Shown: one piece after another, positions 1 through 8,770 of the stretch | How the letters are laid out: every line of letters begins with the position of its first letter | Position numbering within the stretch: position 1 is the stretch's first letter | Assembly (NCBI GenBank): GCA_020633775.1 | Contig: JACKDA010000045.1 | Coordinates: 1-49,655 of the forward strand | Direction of reading: 5' to 3' | Origin: Gemmatimonadales bacterium | GTDB lineage: Bacteria; Gemmatimonadota; Gemmatimonadetes; Gemmatimonadales; GWC2-71-9 | Length of the DNA: 49,655 nt | Translations under genes and position numbers: made by a program | Notes under the pieces: generated by a model | The model's database searches: none | What the model was told of the DNA's origin: nothing | Seen by the model: the letters and a program-made list of their open reading frames with translations, nothing else

Positions 1-210
1 AGACCATCTATACTCCTGGCCGGACTCTGCCGGCCCCCGTGAGGTCTAACCCGCGACTCCTGCGGGCAGGGCCATAGGTGTCGGCCACCACGCGATAGAT
101 CCTTGCAGACATGCGCTGGCCTCGGCGGGTCCCGTCGAAGAAGCGCGGATCGCTAGGCAGACGGGGACAGTAAAGTCGGTACGGAAAGAACTGCGAACGA
201 CGAACCTTCG

Positions 211-756
211 ATGATACACAGTCAAGCCATCACTGCATTCCAGCGATCGTGCCAGGAGTACTTCGTCTGCTACGCGGCCGCAGTCAATGGTCTCGAAGAG
301 GCCGCTGGTAGATTCGCGAAGTGCTCTCCCGACAAGAGCAAGTTTCTTATCGTGGGAACAGGGCACCCCGACGACGGGATCTGGCATGCCTCGATGAATA
401 TCGGCAGACTCCTCGAGTCATCGGTGCGGGGGGGGAACTTCTCCGACATGATCGCCAAGGCTTTTCTCATCGCGATCTATTCCCATTGGGATGAGCACTA
501 TCGTGAACTGGTCGCAAATGAAGTGGGGGTGTCGAAGGGTAGTGTCCTGTGCGACTTAATGGGCGATGTCCGCCACATCCGCAACTGCATCGTGCATGCC
601 AAGTCGATAGTCAGGTCGGAGCACAACAAGATCATCATTCTGAAGTGGCAGCTATCCCCAGGCCCATTGCGTATCACCGAGCACATGTTCCGGGATTTCA
701 TTGATCAAGTCAACATGATGCAGGTTAGGATCAAGCCCCCCACGGTTGAGATGTAG
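211..756 (+). CDS. HEPN-like protein of unknown partner
   Basis: This encodes a 181-residue, mostly helical soluble protein with no signal peptide. Residues 121-129 read R-H-I-R-N-C-I-V-H, which contains the R-N-x-x-x-H motif (R124, N125, H129) of HEPN ribonuclease domains, placed late in the chain as usual for that fold. HEPN proteins are commonly toxins or RNases in defence and toxin-antitoxin systems. No nucleotidyltransferase or other antitoxin-like gene lies next to it here, although its upstream side is cut at the window edge. The ATG at 211 is the first in frame. Its codons are less GC-biased than those of the propeller gene that follows, which hints at transfer. The HEPN reading is an inference from one motif plus helical character. 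Confidence 0.6.
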   Translation: MIHSQAITAFQRSCQEYFVCYAAAVNGLEEAAGRFAKCSPDKSKFLIVGTGHPDDGIWHASMNIGRLLESSVRGGNFSDMIAKAFLIAIYSHWDEHYRELVANEVGVSKGSVLCDLMGDVRHIRNCIVHAKSIVRSEHNKIIILKWQLSPGPLRITEHMFRDFIDQVNMMQVRIKPPTVEM

Positions 757-955
757 GGCTTGAGGCACTGTGCTCCCGAGTGGCCGTCCCAAGGACACTT
801 TTTCCGAACGGTTCCCCTACGTGGGGTCCAATCACCTTCGTTGAGTTGTGCTCTGGGCGCTTCGTGGGCACACGAGCTGGGCCCCTATCCTCCCGATCAC
901 TCGAGTTCTGCCTCGACCTGCCCCTCGACGCGACCAAGTCACAACTGGCACGACC

Positions 956-2101
956 ATGCCCTCCCCCTCCCGTCTCACCCTCTGCACCCTCCTCACCGTG
1001 ACCCCACTCGCGGCCCAGGCGACCCGTAGCCCGGAGCTGATCTCGGTCACCACGGCCGACCTGCCGACCCTCCGCAACACCCCGCGCGCCACCGCGCCCG
1101 AGTCGGTGATCGGCGGCGCCGGCGTCCGGTCCTTCGCCGTCTCCCCGGCCGGCGTGATCGTCGTCGACAACGGCGAGCGACAGCTGCGGGTCATCGCCCC
1201 CGACGGCTCGCTGCTCCGGACCATCGGACGGGCCGGGGAGGGCCCCGGCGAATTCTCCGGCCCCCTCCAGCTCGGCTGGCTGCACGACACCCTCGTCGTC
1301 GTCGATCCCGGACTCGCACGCGTCACCCTCTTCCGCGCGATCACCGGCGACCTCCTCGCCACCGTCCCGACCGTCCCACCGGTGTCCGCGTGGGTGATGG
1401 TCACGCTCGCCGACCGGCTCTACGGCATCTCGCCCACCTGGACCGGCGGCATGCGCGAGACGCCCAACCAGCCGGGTCGCCGCGTCCGGGCGCTGATGAG
1501 CACCGTCATCCCGATCACCGCGCGCGGCCCGGCGCCCCGGATCCCCCTGCTGAGCGACAGCCTGATCACCGGCGACGGATTCGACTGCGAGCACCCCGAC
1601 GGGTCGGTCGACGTCACCGCGTTCTTCCCCGACCACGGCCCGCTCGTCACCGTGCTCCCCGGGCCCCGGCTCGTCACCGCGACCCGCGACTCATTCCTGC
1701 TGACCGTGCGCGCCCCCGGCAGCGCGACTCCGACCGCCCTGATCCGCGACCCCGGGCCACGCCAGCGCGTCACCGACCGCCTGTGGGATGCCGTGACGGC
1801 GCCCTGGCGCGACGCCGGGGGGCGGCTGCGCTGTGGCGCCGAGCTGCCGCGGCCGGCGTTCGTCCCCGTGGTGCGCGCCCTCCAGGGGGACGGCCAGGGG
1901 CGCCTCTGGGTCGAGGTGTCGACGCCCGGGGGCACGGAGGTCCGGGTGCTCGAGGGCACCGGGCGCGGGATCGGTCGCTTCCCGATGCCCGGGCACGTGA
2001 TCGACGTCCCCTGGCAGGTGCGGGACAGGATCCTCTACGTCGTCGTCGCCGATGCGGATGGGCTGCAGGAGATCCGGTCGTTTCGGGTGGGGGTGGGGTA
2101 G
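956..2101 (+). CDS. Secreted six-bladed beta-propeller protein, copy 1
   Basis: This is a 381-residue exported protein. The first 22 residues form a signal peptide ending in L-A-A-Q-A, which supports the ATG at 956. The body has repeated strands typical of the NHL/six-bladed propeller family found in many copies in Gemmatimonadota, including the signature G-R-A-G-E-G-P-G-E-F about 100 residues in and D-G-x-G-R-L-W-V-E near residue 310. The molecular role of this family is unknown; extracytoplasmic ligand or surface binding is the usual guess. Bases 1106-2098 match 6772-7764 collinearly with no net gap, so this is the intact parent or sibling of the truncated copy there. A long antisense open frame over it is a codon-bias shadow. 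Confidence 0.85.
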   Translation: MPSPSRLTLCTLLTVTPLAAQATRSPELISVTTADLPTLRNTPRATAPESVIGGAGVRSFAVSPAGVIVVDNGERQLRVIAPDGSLLRTIGRAGEGPGEFSGPLQLGWLHDTLVVVDPGLARVTLFRAITGDLLATVPTVPPVSAWVMVTLADRLYGISPTWTGGMRETPNQPGRRVRALMSTVIPITARGPAPRIPLLSDSLITGDGFDCEHPDGSVDVTAFFPDHGPLVTVLPGPRLVTATRDSFLLTVRAPGSATPTALIRDPGPRQRVTDRLWDAVTAPWRDAGGRLRCGAELPRPAFVPVVRALQGDGQGRLWVEVSTPGGTEVRVLEGTGRGIGRFPMPGHVIDVPWQVRDRILYVVVADADGLQEIRSFRVGVG

Positions 2102-2114
2102 GGGGGAAGACGTC

Positions 2115-2181
2115 CCATCGGGGCCCCTTGGCTCGGACGCATACATAGGAGGGGGGCGGTAGTCTCCGGCCACCCACGTCC
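2115..2181 (+). promoter_or_regulatory. Orphan promoter-leader copy
   Basis: The first 35 bases align without gaps to 12958-12992, about 23 of 35 identical, ending in A-T-A-C-A-T-A-G-G-A-G-G. The similarity continues with small gaps to 2181 (matching up to about 13029). At 13 kb this sequence immediately precedes a propeller gene; here no intact gene follows, so it looks like a promoter left behind after gene loss or carried along in a duplication. The -10-like element would be around 2141-2147. Confidence 0.4.
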
Positions 2182-2330
2182 GTGGTGAGGACCCGTTCCA
2201 GATGGACCTGGGCTACCCGGCTCTCGAGGACCTCGACGGCTACCCTGACGGGTCGAGGGAGCGCCAGACAAGAACCGGGGGGTGGGCAATCCACGTTGGG
2301 GGCAGTTGGCGGCGCTCAACGGCACCGACC

Positions 2331-2382
2331 GACTAGAAAAACTCCCAGTTCCGTTTAAGCCGAAGATGGGCGAAGATTGGGT
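2331..2382. repeat. Dispersed repeat, copy A
   Basis: The copy opens with G-A-C-T-A-G-A-A-A-A-A and continues through a C-A-G-T-T-C-C core to a G-C-G-A-A-G-A-T-T end. It aligns with copies at 4027, 7801 and 27636. It lies about 230 bases after the stop of propeller copy 1. It is the most diverged copy apart from the one at 4027, and the longer downstream part seen at 7.8 and 27.6 kb is not recognisable here. Confidence 0.55.
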
Positions 2383-2768
2383 AGGTCTGGGTACGATCAA
2401 GGCTCAAGTCAACGTCCGCGGCCGTGGGGAATCGGGGTCGGCATGATGGCAGGCACCATCATCCCCTCTTGCATCTCTCGGCGAGGCCGAGGAGTACCCT
2501 TTGACCTCCTCGCACGAGTTGGGATCAATGTCGCACTCTCCTGTGGAGCACATCGTGATCTTGCCAGCACACGGGGGTTCGCGACAGAGGGCGTTTGGAT
2601 CGTGGGCGCGATCTAGATGTGAGGGCGCCCGCAGAGGCGGGGCTGTACCTATCCTTCGGCGAGATCGACCGTTCATCCTCTCCAGCTAATGATGATCATG
2701 TGATTCTCATAGCATCCCGTGCGGCAAGGGAGTCGCGCTCTATGCGGCCTGATCGGGTGCCGTTCTTG

Positions 2769-3428
2769 ATGACTCGCATATCGCTCTTCGTTCTGCTCCT
2801 GCTCTGGTATCACCCGACAGCCACGGCTCAGTCGGCGTGCTTGCCCCCATTCACCTCCCCGGCGATCACGCAACCGGCGGCGAGCGTACTGCTATACACC
2901 GCTGCCCTGGAACGAGCCCATCGGGCGCATTCGATAGTCACGACGCTCGACACCAACAGCAACGTGATGCTGGCGATGCGCCAGGCGGCCGCAGAAGCGC
3001 GGTGCGCGGAGTCGCTAACTACCATGGTCGACGAGAACGCGGATTCCCTGCTGCGCGGGGCGGTGCAGGTCGCCGGAGCCGTCTTCGGAATAATTGCAAC
3101 CGGGATCGACGGGATGCGCGAGTCGCTCATTCGCCAGATCGATGCCGGCAGCGTATCGGCGAGAGAGGCGGACTTGGAGGCGTCTGCCGTTGAGTTGGTG
3201 CAGTCTGGGTGGAAGGGGTTAATGACCCCGACCATCGTACTGGTATCCGTCCTGCGAAACGCGGGCGGCGGGGATTGCGCCGAAGGTGTCAGTGCCGAGC
3301 AGCGACCAGAGTTGCTCGCTGAACTGCGCTCACAAGTTGGAGGGGACCTGAGCGAATCGGACGCGCGAAAGAGCTTCCCCATGCTCTCCCTCTACGCGAT
3401 TCAATCATGCCTCCGAGGCAACAAGTAG
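2769..3428 (+). CDS. Secreted protein of unknown function
   Basis: This is a 219-residue protein starting at an ATG followed by a clear signal peptide (M-T-R-I-S-L-F-V-L-L-L-L, cleavage after T-A-T-A-Q). The open frame extends further upstream, but only this start gives an export signal. The mature part is helical with four or more cysteines (C-L-P-P, R-C-A-E-S, D-C-A-E, S-C-L) that could form disulfides. A hydrophobic stretch around residues 105-125 may be a buried helix. No family was recognised. It sits between propeller copy 1 and a decayed secreted-protein gene on the same strand, with no sign of an operon. Confidence 0.7.
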   Translation: MTRISLFVLLLLWYHPTATAQSACLPPFTSPAITQPAASVLLYTAALERAHRAHSIVTTLDTNSNVMLAMRQAAAEARCAESLTTMVDENADSLLRGAVQVAGAVFGIIATGIDGMRESLIRQIDAGSVSAREADLEASAVELVQSGWKGLMTPTIVLVSVLRNAGGGDCAEGVSAEQRPELLAELRSQVGGDLSESDARKSFPMLSLYAIQSCLRGNK

Positions 3429-3501
3429 TCACAGAAGCGCCGCTCGATCCTGCGGCAAGCCGTCATTTCGCACCGCGGTTCAGAACTGAGGTAGCAGGGT
3501 A

Positions 3502-3997
3502 GTGGTTCGCCCGCTCGTACTTCCTCTCGCGTTGACCTGCACCCTCCCCGCCACAGCGCCGGTCCAGAGGCCGAGGGGGCGCGGCATCCGGGGGCGACGG
3601 CCACCAACATGATGGACGCCGTTCCCGGGGTCACGATCGCCGGGTTGACGGGGCGCCGCCGCGTCCCGGCCGATCGCGACGTGTTCCGCTCCCGGGACTT
3701 CATCGCGGGGCCGTTGGCGGGGTACACCGAAGTCCGGCGCCAAGGATGCGGGAAAATGTGATGCGAGATGCCGCCGAAGGCGCCGACCCTGATCGCCCGG
3801 GCGAGCCGGCTCAATGAACCCGTGGAGGGGGGCGTCTTCGAGGCCTGGGTATCGCCCAGCCGTCCGGCCGCCCGGAGAGCGCCGCGACTCGCATCCGGTG
3901 CTACCCGACCGGGATCTGGCTGCCCAGCCTGGGCCGGCGGCGGCTGGTCGCCACGGCCGGCAACAACTGGGGGTGCGTGGTGGTGACGGTGGAGTAG
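3502..3997 (+). pseudogene. Decayed copy of the 27.0-kb secreted protein
   Basis: A GTG at 3502 opens a signal peptide-like run ending C-T-L-P-A-T-A-P-V-Q, matching C-T-L-P-A-V-A-P-A-Q in the gene at 27025. After an internal deletion the sequence follows that gene in shifted frames to the shared end N-N-W-G-C-V-V. A TGG-to-TGA change gives a stop at 3759-3761, and at least two further frame changes occur. The same family also left a 5' fragment near 14.2 kb. This copy is not expressible as one protein. Confidence 0.8.
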
Positions 3998-4026
3998 GGG
4001 GGCGTGCGTTCCAACCTGAGGCGGAG

Positions 4027-4080
4027 AACTAGGAAATGTCCTACTTTCGCTCTCGGTAGGAGTTGGCGAACGTACGAAGG
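4027..4080. repeat. Dispersed repeat, copy B
   Basis: This is a diverged copy with the order A-C-T-A-G-G-A-A-A, G-T-C-C-T-A, T-T-T-C-G, G-G-A-G-T-T and G-G-C-G-A-A-C-G-T. It starts 30 bases after the end of the decayed secreted gene, the same relative position that copy D holds behind the intact family member at 27.6 kb. Bases 4081-4428 after it hold no recognisable gene. Confidence 0.5.
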
Positions 4081-4428
4081 CGAAAAACGAGCATGACGAC
4101 GGCGCTACAGTTCTCGGCGGACTTGGCGACGTCGCTCGGGTCGCCCCCGAAAGGTCGGCGAGAGATGTCTCGTCGAGGTCGTTGCCAACAGCAATTCTGA
4201 CGTTGCCGGGTTGGGTCTGCGCCGTGACCGGTGCCGTAGCGATTCAGATGTTGACGGCACTCCCGTGTGCCATCGAATCTGCGACAGGTGCTGCCTGACC
4301 TGACTCGGGCGGGATGTGACGTGACGCAACGCGGTGGGGTCGTTCCATGACCTCGCGAGATCTAGTGAACTCCTGCCGGATCGGTGAAACATGGGACTAA
4401 GCGTGACTCATCGCGTTGCGGCCGAGCA

Positions 4429-4809
4429 ATGAAGCTGGCGATTCCTTTCCTCGGCTGCCTCTTGCTCCTTGCGTCTTGTTCCTCTGGAACGGGGCCGTCA
4501 TTGTGCCCCGCCGAGGAGGGCCGGTTCGCCGTGCAGGGCACGGTGGTGGATGCGGTGACAAAGGCACCGATCCTGGGGATCCCCATCGGAAGAGTCACGG
4601 CTGGGACCTTTGTGGACTCGCTTCAGGCGCTGGGGGCCGATCCGGAGCATCAGAACGCCTTCGCCGCAGCGTGGAATCGTCCGGGGGTGTACACCTTGAC
4701 ACTCGCCTATCCCGGATACCAACAGTTTACTCGAGGGGATCTCGTGGCGAGTGCTGGGCCGTGTGGCGTGGAAGGTGTCTTTCTTGCTGTGGAACTTACC
4801 CCTGAGTAG
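4429..4809 (+). CDS. Lipoprotein with carboxypeptidase-regulatory-like domain, copy 1
   Basis: This is a 126-residue protein. The ATG at 4429 gives a lipoprotein signal peptide with lipobox L-L-A-S-C near residue 19, so the protein should be lipidated and held in a membrane. The mature part begins G-R-F-A-V-Q-G-T-V-V-D and has the V-x-G-x-V-x-D-x-x-T-x-x-P-x-x-G-x-x-V strand pattern of carboxypeptidase-regulatory-like (transthyretin-type) beta domains, with two conserved-looking cysteines flanking it (C-P-A-E, G-P-C-G). A near-identical paralogue lies at 12442. It is followed on the same strand by the protease at 4919, after 109 bases. The function is unknown. Confidence 0.8.
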   Translation: MKLAIPFLGCLLLLASCSSGTGPSLCPAEEGRFAVQGTVVDAVTKAPILGIPIGRVTAGTFVDSLQALGADPEHQNAFAAAWNRPGVYTLTLAYPGYQQFTRGDLVASAGPCGVEGVFLAVELTPE

Positions 4810-4918
4810 GTCGCCGGCCTGATCCGCAGTGTGCGGTGAAGATCGAGGATGGCGCTCTCGCCACGCGAGCGCATCTAGCCTCGCACTACTCCCCATCGAA
4901 TCTTGTCCCGAGGTATTC

Positions 4919-6589
4919 ATGGCTGACCTGGCGTTGAGGCTGTGCCGTCACACCACATACGCCCTGCTGGTTGCCTTGACTGCCACGGGGTGCAGCGAGA
5001 AGCAAGTCACCGCCAGCGAGGCAGTAGACGAGCCCCCCTCGATGATCGGCGCCCGAGAGACTAGCAGCCCGACGGTAGCAGCGTCGGCAAGAGACATCAC
5101 GGTGTACTTCCGGGAGTCCGTCCCCGGGCTGACCAAGGCGGCGCGGGCACAGGACCTCGAAGCTGTGGGCGTCGTACATGCATCGGAGCTTCACGGCGAC
5201 CTCCCGGCGGCAGTAACCCTCCCGCGCGAGCGTCTCCGCGCGTTCACTGAGCTCCCGTGGGTTGAGATTGTGGAGATTGATAGTAGCCCCCCAGCACGGA
5301 GTCTTGTCCCGCCGGCGGAACGGCTGTTGGAGCGATCGCCTTTTGCGACGCGTCTGGCGCAGGTGGTATCATGGGGCCTAACCGACATCGGTGCGTTGGA
5401 TGCTCACGGTCGTCAGTTTCGTGGCGCGGGGGTACAGGTCGCGTTCCTTGATGAAGCGACGATCATCGGGCACCCCGACTTGGCAATCACGGGATGCTGG
5501 GACGCGTTCGGTGCAGGGGCGCTCTGCGTCTATGATGGCCATGTCTTTGATCACGGAACCAAGGTTGCCGGGGTACTCGGTGCCCTCGACAACTCCTCCG
5601 GTGTCCTGGGAGTGGCTCCGGCCGCCTCATTGTACGGTGTGCGCGTCTGCGCGCCCGGTCTGGGCTGCCCTGATTCGGCGGTCTACGACGGGTTGATCTG
5701 GGCACGGGATCACGGCATCAACGTCGTGAGCATCAGTCTCGGGACGTGCGGCGGCAGTGTGTCGATGACGATGGGGCAATTGCTTGCTCAGATGGCGGCG
5801 AGCGGAATCTTCGTAGTGGTCGCGGCTGGCAACGGTGTCCACAGTGTCCCCGCGTGCAACCTTTGGGACCCTGTATCCAAATTCGCATCGGCTCCAGGAA
5901 CGGTTGCGGTCTCGGCGTACGGAACCGACCACCTATTCAAGCCACTTTACCAGTATGGTCCTGCCATCGACTTTGCAGGGCCGACCGACGTAGTCACTAC
6001 CGGTCCTGTCACGACTCCAGTGCCTTTTGGCGGCACGTCCGCGGCGACACCTCATGTCGCAGCGGCCATCGCCGTGATGCTGTCCGCTGGGTTTCAACAA
6101 CACCACATCTTGCCGCGACTGGCTGAAACAACGTTCCAGCCCGTTGGTGAGCCCACGCCGCACAACAATCATTATGGCTTCGGACAGATCCGACTAGGAC
6201 TGGCTGCAGTTGGGAAGCCTAGCATCACCTCTGTCGACTGGTGCACTGGTGGGGCGATCTCAACTGCCGGGCCATGCGAGTTCACCGCCCACACAACTGG
6301 GGGGATTGCACCCATCCAGGTGCGGTTCGAGGTAACCCGGAGTGATCAGCCAGGGACCGTGCACTACGGTTGGGGGGCTCCGACACGGACCATTCAAGTT
6401 GGCGCTGGTGATTATACGCTCTCCGTGAAGATGTTTGCACGGGAGGGCTACTACCTGCGGGTTGGACCCTACTCAATTCAAGAGATTCCTGTCTGTCCAT
6501 CCGCGCCAGCACTCGTGCTAGAGTCCCCTGCTGGTAGCGCTGCAACAGCTGCAGCCAACTGTGGAGGCGGTGGAGGTGATCCGAATTAG
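4919..6589 (+). CDS. Subtilisin-like (S8) lipoprotein protease
   Basis: This is a 556-residue secreted serine protease. The ATG at 4919 gives a lipoprotein signal (lipobox T-A-T-G-C, Cys25); the frame is open upstream but without an export signal. Residues about 58-122 look like an inhibitor-I9-type propeptide. The peptidase domain spans about 150-425 with the full catalytic set: Asp178 in V-A-F-L-D, His212 in F-D-H-G-T-K-V-A-G, oxyanion Asn305 in A-A-G-N-G, and Ser374 in G-G-T-S-A-A-T-P-H-V-A. The C-terminal 130 residues form a beta-rich region with paired cysteines that ends in a glycine-rich tail. The target is unknown; general extracellular protein turnover is most likely. It is intact and complete. 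Confidence 0.93.
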   Translation: MADLALRLCRHTTYALLVALTATGCSEKQVTASEAVDEPPSMIGARETSSPTVAASARDITVYFRESVPGLTKAARAQDLEAVGVVHASELHGDLPAAVTLPRERLRAFTELPWVEIVEIDSSPPARSLVPPAERLLERSPFATRLAQVVSWGLTDIGALDAHGRQFRGAGVQVAFLDEATIIGHPDLAITGCWDAFGAGALCVYDGHVFDHGTKVAGVLGALDNSSGVLGVAPAASLYGVRVCAPGLGCPDSAVYDGLIWARDHGINVVSISLGTCGGSVSMTMGQLLAQMAASGIFVVVAAGNGVHSVPACNLWDPVSKFASAPGTVAVSAYGTDHLFKPLYQYGPAIDFAGPTDVVTTGPVTTPVPFGGTSAATPHVAAAIAVMLSAGFQQHHILPRLAETTFQPVGEPTPHNNHYGFGQIRLGLAAVGKPSITSVDWCTGGAISTAGPCEFTAHTTGGIAPIQVRFEVTRSDQPGTVHYGWGAPTRTIQVGAGDYTLSVKMFAREGYYLRVGPYSIQEIPVCPSAPALVLESPAGSAATAAANCGGGGGDPN

Positions 6590-6771
6590 AGGGTGGGGGT
6601 CCCCGTTCTAGGTCCGGGTTGAAGCGCTAGTTGCGCGTCGCAATCGCTCGAGGCAGATGGCTGCCGGCCCGCCACCGGTCGACCGGCGTGTGGTGCCCCA
6701 AACTGGTATGGCTTTGCGTGTTGCTGCGGTCCTGCCGCCAGCTGTTCAGCTCGACCTGCTACACCGAGGTC

Positions 6772-7806
6772 GTGATCGGCGGCACCGGCGTCCGGTCTTT
6801 CGCCATCTCCCCCGCCGGCATCATCGTCGTCGACGACGGCGAGCGACACCTGCGCGTCATCGCCCCCGACGGCTCGCTGCTCCGGACCATCGGACGGGCC
6901 GGGGAGGGCCCCGGCGGATTCGCCGGCCCCCTCCAGCTCGGCTGGCTGCACGACACCCTCGTCGTCGTCGATCCCGGAGTCGCGCGCGTCACCCCCTTCC
7001 GTGAGATCACCGGCGACCACCTCGCCATCGTCCCGACTGCCCCACCGTTGTCCGCATGGGTGATGGTCACGCTCGCCGACCGGCTCTACGGCATCTCGCC
7101 CACCTGGACCGGCGGCATGCGCGAGACGCCCAGCATGCCGGGTCGCCGCGTCCGGGCGCTGATGAGCACCGTCATCCCGATCACCGCGCGCGGCCCGGCG
7201 CCCCGGATCCCCCTGCTGAGCAACAGCCTGATCACCGGCGACGGATTCGACTGCGAGCACCCCGACGGGTCGGTCGACGTCACCGCGTTCTTCCCCGACC
7301 ACGGCCCACTCGTCACCGTGCTCCCCGGGCCCCGGCTCGTCACCGCGACCCGCGACTCCCTCCTGCTCACGGTGCGCGCCCCCGGGATCGCCACGCCGGT
7401 CACCCTGATCCGCGACCGCAGCCCGCGCCTCCCCGTCACCGACCGGGTGTGGGACTCCGTGACGGCCCCCTGGCGCGATGCCGGCGGGCGGCTGCGCTGC
7501 GGCACGGCGCTGAGACGGCCGGCGTTCGTCCCCGTCGTGCGCGCCCTGCAGGGGGATGGCCAGGGGCGCCTCTGGGTCGAGGTGTCGACCGCGGACGGGA
7601 TGGAGGTCCTGGTCCTCGACGGCACCGGTCGCGGGATCGGCCGGTTCCCGATGCCCGAGCATGACCTCGACGTGCGGTGGCAGGTGCGGGACGGGATCCT
7701 CTACCTCGTCACCGCCGATGGCGATGGGCTGCAGCAGATCCGGTCGTATGGGGTGGGGGTGGCAGGGGGGCGCGGGAGGCTGGAGGTGGTCGGGTCGAAA
7801 GACTAG
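6772..7806 (+). pseudogene. 5'-truncated beta-propeller, copy 2
   Basis: Bases 6772-7764 match 1106-2098 collinearly without net insertion or deletion, so the propeller body survives. The matching sequence begins at the V-I-G-G segment and lacks the signal peptide and the first 50 residues. The frame is open back to 6631 through unrelated sequence with only a TTG start; a GTG at 6772 would give a protein with no export signal. The G-E-G-P-G-E-F signature is changed to G-E-G-P-G-G-F. The stop codon lies inside the dispersed repeat that follows. A non-exported product is possible but a silent partial duplicate is more likely. Confidence 0.7.
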
Positions 7807-8023
7807 AAAAAGTCCTAGTTCCCTTTCGGGCGGAATTGAGCGAATGTGGGGGAGGCCGCTGGCCGTCTGGCCGGAAACCGCTTCGAGTGGGGGTGTCGGC
7901 CTACCGAGGCCAGTGCCGGGGCCCGCCCCCAAGACCGCGACTTCGCAGCCTGGGCGACTGTGGTTGCAGGATGTGCAGTGGTTGCGGTTTGGGCTGCGGG
8001 GGAGGGTCGGGTAGTGCAGGTCC
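7797..8023. repeat. Dispersed repeat, copy C (long form)
   Basis: The core 7801-7852 matches copies A, B and D, reading G-A-C-T-A-G-A-A-A-A-A-G-T-C-C-T-A-G then T-T-C-C-C-T-T-T-C-G-G and G-A-A-T-T-G-A-G-C-G-A-A. Similarity to copy D continues in blocks for about 220 bases, including C-T-T-C-G-C-A-G-C-C-T, T-T-G-G-G-C-T-G-C-G-G-G and G-T-G-C-A-G-G. The match stops about eight bases before the left boundary of the integron-like cassette at 8032. Confidence 0.7.
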
Positions 8024-8031
8024 AATACTTG

Positions 8032-8770
8032 TTAGGTGGCCCTGTCTGACAATGCGCGGGGAGCAGGCGTTGACCCAGACTCATCGACCTCAGAAGACGC
8101 TCGTGTGGCTATTCGGGCCCCCAGCGGTGGGCAAGATGACAGTGGGACTCGAACTGAGCCGACTGACCGGGCTCCCTCTGTTCCACAACCACCTCTCGAT
8201 TGAAGCGGTGCTGCCCGTTTTTCCGTACGGTACGCCCCCTTTCAATCGAATCGTCGCGCGGTTCCGGGATCACGTGCTTCAGGAGGCGGCAAGAAGCGAC
8301 CTGCCGGGACTGATCTTCACGATGATGTGGGCCTTCGACATCGAGGGCGACCTTCAGTTCGTCGAGAAGCAGAAGGCCGTCTTCGAGGCCGAGGGTGCGC
8401 GCACGGTCTTCGTGGAACTCCAGGCGCCTCTGGAGGTCCGGATCGAGAGAAACGCGTCAGAGCTGCGGCTCTCCGAAAAGCCCTCCAAGCGCGACGTCGC
8501 GGCTTCCCGTGAGCGACTCGTGAGAGCGGACTCCTCGTACCAACTGGACTCGAAGGGAGACTTCCCCTTCCCGGCGTACTTGAGGATCGACAACACCGAC
8601 CTCGCGCCGAGTGCAGCTGCGGAGTTGATCGCCGTGCACTTTGACCTGTTGCCCGGCGATGGTAAGCGGACCACCGGGGCCACCTAACAAGGAAATGCTC
8701 CTGACCCCGAGGAATTGATGGGCACGCGTCACTGGCAATCGAGCGGGCCGTCCAGCAGGAATCCGGGACG
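8032..8770 (+). mobile_element. Single integron-type gene cassette
   Basis: The unit carries one gene and is bounded by two G^TTRRRY sites: G-T-T-A-G-G-T at 8031-8037 and G-T-T-A-G-G-C at 8770-8776. Its left end T-T-A-G-G-T is exactly complementary to the inner box A-C-C-T-A-A-C at 8682-8688, as expected when a circular cassette has inserted by site-specific recombination. The stop codon of the gene lies within that inner box, a usual feature of real cassettes. No integrase gene and no second attC site were seen in the window, so this would be an isolated (integrase-less) cassette. Direct sight: the boxes. Inference: the mechanism. Confidence 0.6.
8052..8687 (+). CDS. P-loop kinase-like ATP-binding protein
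   Basis: This is a 211-residue soluble protein. The Walker A loop is F-G-P-P-A-V-G-K-M-T-V-G (G22-T30, Lys28), followed by L-F-H-N-H at 43-47, a combination seen in a family of shikimate-kinase-like or AAA-annotated small nucleotide-binding proteins of unknown substrate. Further conserved-looking positions are I-F-T-M-M-W-A-F near residue 90 and R-N-A-S-E-L-R in the middle. The C-terminal region has the basic, lid-like R-E-R-L-V-R-A-D. The ATG at 52 in the 8000s is only 20 bases inside the cassette boundary, and the TAA stop at 8685-8687 sits in the attC inner box, so the whole gene is cassette-borne. It probably phosphorylates a small molecule; the substrate is unknown. Confidence 0.8.
   Translation: MRGEQALTQTHRPQKTLVWLFGPPAVGKMTVGLELSRLTGLPLFHNHLSIEAVLPVFPYGTPPFNRIVARFRDHVLQEAARSDLPGLIFTMMWAFDIEGDLQFVEKQKAVFEAEGARTVFVELQAPLEVRIERNASELRLSEKPSKRDVAASRERLVRADSSYQLDSKGDFPFPAYLRIDNTDLAPSAAAELIAVHFDLLPGDGKRTTGAT

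Larger units (their letters stand above)
2102..2768. other. Gene-free stretch with repeat and promoter remnant
   Basis: No open frame here shows convincing protein character. The stretch holds a promoter-leader sequence shared with the gene at 13055 (2115-2181) and one copy of the dispersed repeat (2331-2382). A 44-codon frame opens at 2200 behind the promoter remnant and stops inside the repeat. It is too short to call. Confidence 0.5.

Noticed and set aside
44..50. G-T-C-T-A-A-C near the left edge as an attC box
   Set aside because: No outer box was found in the next 150 bases.
731..1636. Long open frame antisense to propeller copy 1
   Set aside because: It mirrors the coding frame of a GC-rich gene, is arginine/glycine/aspartate-rich and recurs in the same way antisense to copy 2.
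5377..5383. G-C-C-T-A-A-C box, a possible second attC inner box
   Set aside because: It lies inside the intact protease gene and has no matching outer box within 150 bases.
6586..8025. 479-codon antisense open frame over propeller copy 2 and the repeat
   Set aside because: It is low-complexity and overlaps a clear propeller and a non-coding repeat; it is a codon-bias shadow.
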